Shown: in pieces, positions 61,333 through 64,000 of the stretch
How the letters are laid out: every line of letters begins with the position of its first letter
Numbering within the stretch: the stretch's first letter is position 1
From: Nocardioides kribbensis
Lineage (GTDB): Bacteria; Actinomycetota; Actinomycetes; Propionibacteriales; Nocardioidaceae
Direction: 5' to 3'
NCBI RefSeq assembly: GCF_015070375.1
Contig: NZ_JADCLL010000008.1
Coordinates: 124,001 to 188,000 of the forward strand
DNA: 64,000 bases
Translations under genes and position numbers: made by a program
The notes under the pieces: generated by a model
Database searches by the model: none
What the model was told of the DNA's origin: nothing
Seen by the model: only the letters and a program-made list of their open reading frames with translations

Positions 61333-61700
61333 CGACCGGTCGTACGCCGCCAGCTCTCGGGCGGGCCGGCGACGCGAGGCGACCCCGCGAGCGCCTGCCG
61401 GTGCCGGCGGGCGCTCGCGGTGACCGAGCGTGCGTAGTGGCGTGAGACGTCACCTGCGGCGGCCCTCGACCGGTCGTACGCCGCCACTTCTCGGGCTGGT
61501 CGGCCGGCGACGGGAGGCGGTCCCGCGTGGCGGGGCCGGTGCTGGCGGCACTCGGGGTGGCCGATTGTGCGAAGTGGCGGGAGACGACACCTGCGGCGGT
61601 GGTCGACCTGTCGTATGCCGCCACTTCTCGGGCGGGCCGCCCGGCGACGGGAGGCAGCCCCGCGTGGCGGGTCGGTGGCGCTCGCGGTGACCGACCGTCC
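61333..61700. repeat. Array of three ~135-bp palindrome-containing repeats
   Basis: Units begin at cgaccggtcgtacgccgcc (61333), the same at 61467 and a variant cgacctgtcgtatgccgcc (61604), with spacing of 134 and 137 bp. At the junction gaagtggcgg (61571-61580) pairs with ccgccacttc (61617-61626), a 10-bp perfect stem around a 36-nt arm containing another small stem. A mutated version of the same structure spans the first junction. Six-frame translations give Arg-rich text that repeats, so it is non-coding. Confidence 0.75.
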
Positions 61701-61820
61701 AGGTCCGGGTGCCGAGGACCTCCACCGACCACTCGGAGACCGACGAGTCACGACGCGACGCCCCAGAGCCCCGACGGTCGCCGGCGTGGTTCCGTCTCGA
61801 CGGGCTCCCTCCTCGACCAC

Positions 61821-61918
61821 CGGCGCCGCCGGGGTGCCGGGCCGCCGGGGTGCCGGGGGTGCCGGGGCCGCCGGGGCCGCCGGGGTGCCGGAGCCGCCGG
61901 GGTGCCGGGGCCGCCGGG
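61821..61918. repeat. GC minisatellite
   Basis: About 98 bp built only from variants of gccgccggg and gtgccgggg (units of 9-10 bp). It is probably a slipped-strand repeat; not coding. Confidence 0.8.
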
Positions 61919-61938
61919 ACGAGGGTCGCGCGGCGAGG

Positions 61939-62003
61939 TGTGACGCTCGACGTCACAGCCGGATCCGGGGGAGCGACCTAGGTCACAGCCGTATCCTGTG
62001 ACC
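61939..62003 (+). promoter_or_regulatory. Two TGTGAC/GTCACA inverted repeats upstream of fprA
   Basis: tgtgacg-ctcga-cgtcaca (61939-61957) and ggtcacag-ccgtatc-ctgtgacc (61981-62003) are both perfect palindromes sharing the gtcacag half-site. A further cctcacag follows directly. Located 123-187 bp upstream of the fprA ATG. The regulator is not identified. Confidence 0.7.
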
Positions 62004-62125
62004 TCACAGCGGATCGGTCCCTACTGCGGCTTGGCGGGGCCCGTGATGCTGGTGCAGGGCGCAGGCGCGCCCGTCCTCGGTGCGCGACCTGCGCGCCGTC
62101 CCTCTCGCATCAGGAGTGAGCAGTC

Positions 62126-63499
62126 ATGAGGAAGTTCCGGGTCGCCGTGGTCGGTGCCGGTCCCGCGGGCATCTACGCGGCCGACATCCTGACCAAGGAG
62201 CACGAAGGCGCGAGCGTCGACGTGATCGAGCGGCTGCCCGCGCCGTACGGCCTGGTCCGCTACGGCGTGGCGCCGGACCACCCGCGGATCAAGGAGATCG
62301 TCAAGGCGCTGCGGCGCGTGCTCGACCGCGACTCCATCCGCTTCCTCGGCAACGTCGAGTACGGCCGCGACGTCACCCTCGACGAGCTCAAGCGCCACTA
62401 CGACGCGGTGATCTTCTCCACCGGCGCCATGTCGGACCGCTCCCTCGACATCCCCGGTGTCGACCTCGAGGGCAGCCACGGCGCGGCCGACTTCGTCAGC
62501 TGGTACGCCGGGCACCCCGACGTGCCCTCCGAGTGGCCGCTCGACGCCCGCTCGGTGGCCGTCATCGGCGCCGGCAACGTCGCGCTCGACGTCGCCCGCA
62601 TGCTGGCCAAGCCCGCCGACGAGCAGCTGACCACCGAGATCGCCGACAACGTCTACCAGGGCCTCAAGGCCAACCAGGCCACCGACGTGCACGTCTTCGC
62701 GCGCCGCGGGCCCGCGGAGATCAAGTTCTCCCCCATGGAGCTGCGCGAGCTGTCCCACTCCCCGAGCATCGACGTGCTCGTGGAGGAGGAGGGCTTCCAG
62801 ATCGACGACGACGGCCAGTCGCGCATCAGCAGCAACAAGGGCGTCCGCCTCGTGGTCGACACCCTGCTCAAGTACCTCGAGGCCGAGCCGACCGGCGCCC
62901 AGCACCGTATCCACATCCACATGTGCCACGCCCCGGTCGAGATCCTCGGCGAGGACGGCAAGGTCGTCGCGATCCGCACCGAGAAGACCGAGATGGACGG
63001 CACCGGCAACGCCCGCGGCACCGGCGAGTTCGTCGACACCCCGGTCCAGGCGGTCTACCGCGCGATCGGCTACCGCTCCTCCAGCCTGGCCGACGTGCCC
63101 TTCGACGACGTCCGTGGCGTGGTGCGCCACGACGGCGGACGGGTCGTCGACGAGGACGGCATCCAGCTCACCGGGCTCTACGTCACCGGCTGGGTCAAGC
63201 GCGGGCCGGTCGGTCTCATCGGCCACACCAAGTCCGACGCCAGCGAGACCGTGCGCCACCTGCTCTCCGACCTCGAGAAGACCCCCGCCCCCGAGGTCGG
63301 CGACCCCGACGGCATCGTCGAGCTCCTGCTCGACCGCGGCGTCGGCGTCACCACCTGGGAGGGCTGGGAGCGTCTCGACGCCCACGAGGTGTCGCTGGGC
63401 GAGGCCTCGGGTCGCGAGCGGATCAAGGTCGTCCCGCGCGAGGAGATGCTGCGCATCTCCCAGGGCTCCGACGACCAGGGCTCCGACTCCCAGGGCTGA
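62126..63499 (+). CDS. fprA: Ferredoxin/adrenodoxin-type NADP+ reductase
   Basis: 457 aa, ATG 62126 after AGGAGTGAGC. FAD-binding VAVVGAGPAGIYAADIL, the glutathione-reductase-like ERLPAPYGLVRYGVAPDHPRIK and IFSTGAMSDRSLDIPG, NADP-binding VAVIGAGNVALDVARML, and YVTGWVKRGPVGLIGHTKSDA are all typical of FprA. It transfers electrons between NADPH and ferredoxins, for example for P450s. An unusual C-terminal tail repeats QGSDDQGSDSQG. Confidence 0.95.
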   Translation: MRKFRVAVVGAGPAGIYAADILTKEHEGASVDVIERLPAPYGLVRYGVAPDHPRIKEIVKALRRVLDRDSIRFLGNVEYGRDVTLDELKRHYDAVIFSTGAMSDRSLDIPGVDLEGSHGAADFVSWYAGHPDVPSEWPLDARSVAVIGAGNVALDVARMLAKPADEQLTTEIADNVYQGLKANQATDVHVFARRGPAEIKFSPMELRELSHSPSIDVLVEEEGFQIDDDGQSRISSNKGVRLVVDTLLKYLEAEPTGAQHRIHIHMCHAPVEILGEDGKVVAIRTEKTEMDGTGNARGTGEFVDTPVQAVYRAIGYRSSSLADVPFDDVRGVVRHDGGRVVDEDGIQLTGLYVTGWVKRGPVGLIGHTKSDASETVRHLLSDLEKTPAPEVGDPDGIVELLLDRGVGVTTWEGWERLDAHEVSLGEASGRERIKVVPREEMLRISQGSDDQGSDSQG

Positions 63500-63502
63500 C
63501 CG

Positions 63503-64000
63503 CTACGGCACCAGGTCGAGGACCCGCATGGCCCGCGCGGCCATGCGGGCCTCGCCGAGCGCATTGGGGTGCACGATGACCGGGTTGGTGCCCTGGAGCA
63601 CCGGCTCGATCCAGCGCACGCCGGCCTTCTGGCAGGCGTCGTGGCCCTCGGAGACCCGGTTGAGGTTGACGTACGTCGAGCCCGTGGCCGCCGCCGCGCG
63701 GCGCACGGCGTCGTTGAGCGTGGCCTGGAGGCTGCGCAGGTAGGGCACGTCGCCCTCGGCGACCGGCATCCGGTCGAAGCACCCGCCGGTGCGCGGCAGG
63801 ATCCACGGGTAGCCGAGGATCGCGACCTCGGCGCGGGGCGCGCGGCGGGCGACCTGGCGCAGCACCTTCACGATCGCGGGGTAGGTCGTGTCGCGGATCG
63901 TGTCCTCGTAGCTCGAGCCGAACTGGTCCTTGCACGGGCTGCCCTGGCCCAGTGACAGCACCCCGAGCGCGCCGCAGGACAGGATCGAGCCGATGAAGAC
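63503..64000 (-). CDS. SGNH/GDSL-family hydrolase, C-terminal part
   Basis: Partial: the frame runs from the right window edge leftwards to 63503. Visible segments are VFIGSILSCGALGVLSLGQG, then AEVAILGYPWILPRTGGCFDRMPVAEGDVPYL, GSTYVNLNRVSEGHDAC, and a final block VIVHPNALGEARMAARAM, where the His belongs to the SGNH catalytic set (HPN). Secreted esterase/lipase of the SGNH type is likely; the N-terminus and Ser block lie outside the window. Confidence 0.85.
   Translation of the reverse strand, partial: VFIGSILSCGALGVLSLGQGSPCKDQFGSSYEDTIRDTTYPAIVKVLRQVARRAPRAEVAILGYPWILPRTGGCFDRMPVAEGDVPYLRSLQATLNDAVRRAAAATGSTYVNLNRVSEGHDACQKAGVRWIEPVLQGTNPVIVHPNALGEARMAARAMRVLDLVP

Noticed and set aside
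61333..61700. CRISPR array
   Set aside because: Units are about 135 bp, diverged and contain internal stems; no 25-40 bp repeat/spacer pattern or cas genes.

Overview
The window is high-GC actinobacterial chromosome: GTG starts are common, four-base start/stop overlaps are frequent, and there are SigE-type ECF sigma factors, FprA, and a paa operon with a TetR regulator. The overall style resembles Nocardioides or another Propionibacteriales genus. The genus is an inference, because no rRNA is present.

Layout. (1) 1-9118: a tightly coupled phosphate-type ABC transport operon. It runs pstA 3' end, PstS-like protein, large membrane-anchored exported protein, a sortase-fold protein lacking both catalytic residues, a second PstS-like protein with Ig-like domains, pstB, and a lytic transglycosylase-like protein. 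(2) About 9.1-33.3 kb: an accessory region of small membrane proteins, lipoproteins, DUF proteins, two ECF sigma/membrane-partner pairs, a DUF2975-like/HTH pair with a repeated operator, RHS debris, one intact IS3-type element, at least two older transposase remnants, a 3' tRNA fragment flanked by 17-bp repeats, and three families of dispersed repeats. It reads as a decayed, repeatedly invaded island. (3) 33.3-41.5 kb: HxlR/RidA, an MFS pump with TetR, formaldehyde dehydrogenase, a DUF3500 lipoprotein, MerR, a SnoaL-like protein and a sulfotransferase-like protein. (4) 41.5-47.8 kb: the phenylacetate degradation locus (paaK, EthD-like, paaABCDE, tetR), in which paaK carries an in-frame amber codon. 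(5) 47.9-49.7 kb: two membrane proteins, one TspO-like.

(6) 49.9-55.9 kb: the standout, a compact co-directional mycosporine-like amino acid (MAA, UV sunscreen) cluster. It contains the demethyl-4-deoxygadusol synthase (mysA), O-methyltransferase (mysB), ATP-grasp mycosporine-glycine synthase (mysC) and D-Ala-D-Ala-ligase-like mysD. It is preceded by a HAD-fold protein that has lost both motif I aspartates and followed by a TauD-family Fe(II)/2-oxoglutarate dioxygenase. The dioxygenase is a candidate tailoring enzyme different in family from the PhyH-type MysH of cyanobacteria.

(7) 55.9-60.5 kb: a phosphorelay module (Hpt protein, histidine kinase, secreted molybdopterin-oxidoreductase-like lipoprotein, hybrid PAS histidine kinase). 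(8) 60.5-64 kb: an MbcA/ParS-like protein, an intergenic array of about 135-bp palindromic repeats and a GC minisatellite, two inverted-repeat operator candidates, fprA, and the start of an SGNH hydrolase that runs off the window.

How the parts relate: the first 9 kb appears to be one transcriptional unit for substrate capture and import at the cell surface. The paa genes form a ring-epoxidation catabolic operon probably repressed by the adjacent TetR. The mys genes convert sedoheptulose 7-phosphate to a disubstituted mycosporine. No CRISPR array or complete RNA gene was seen.
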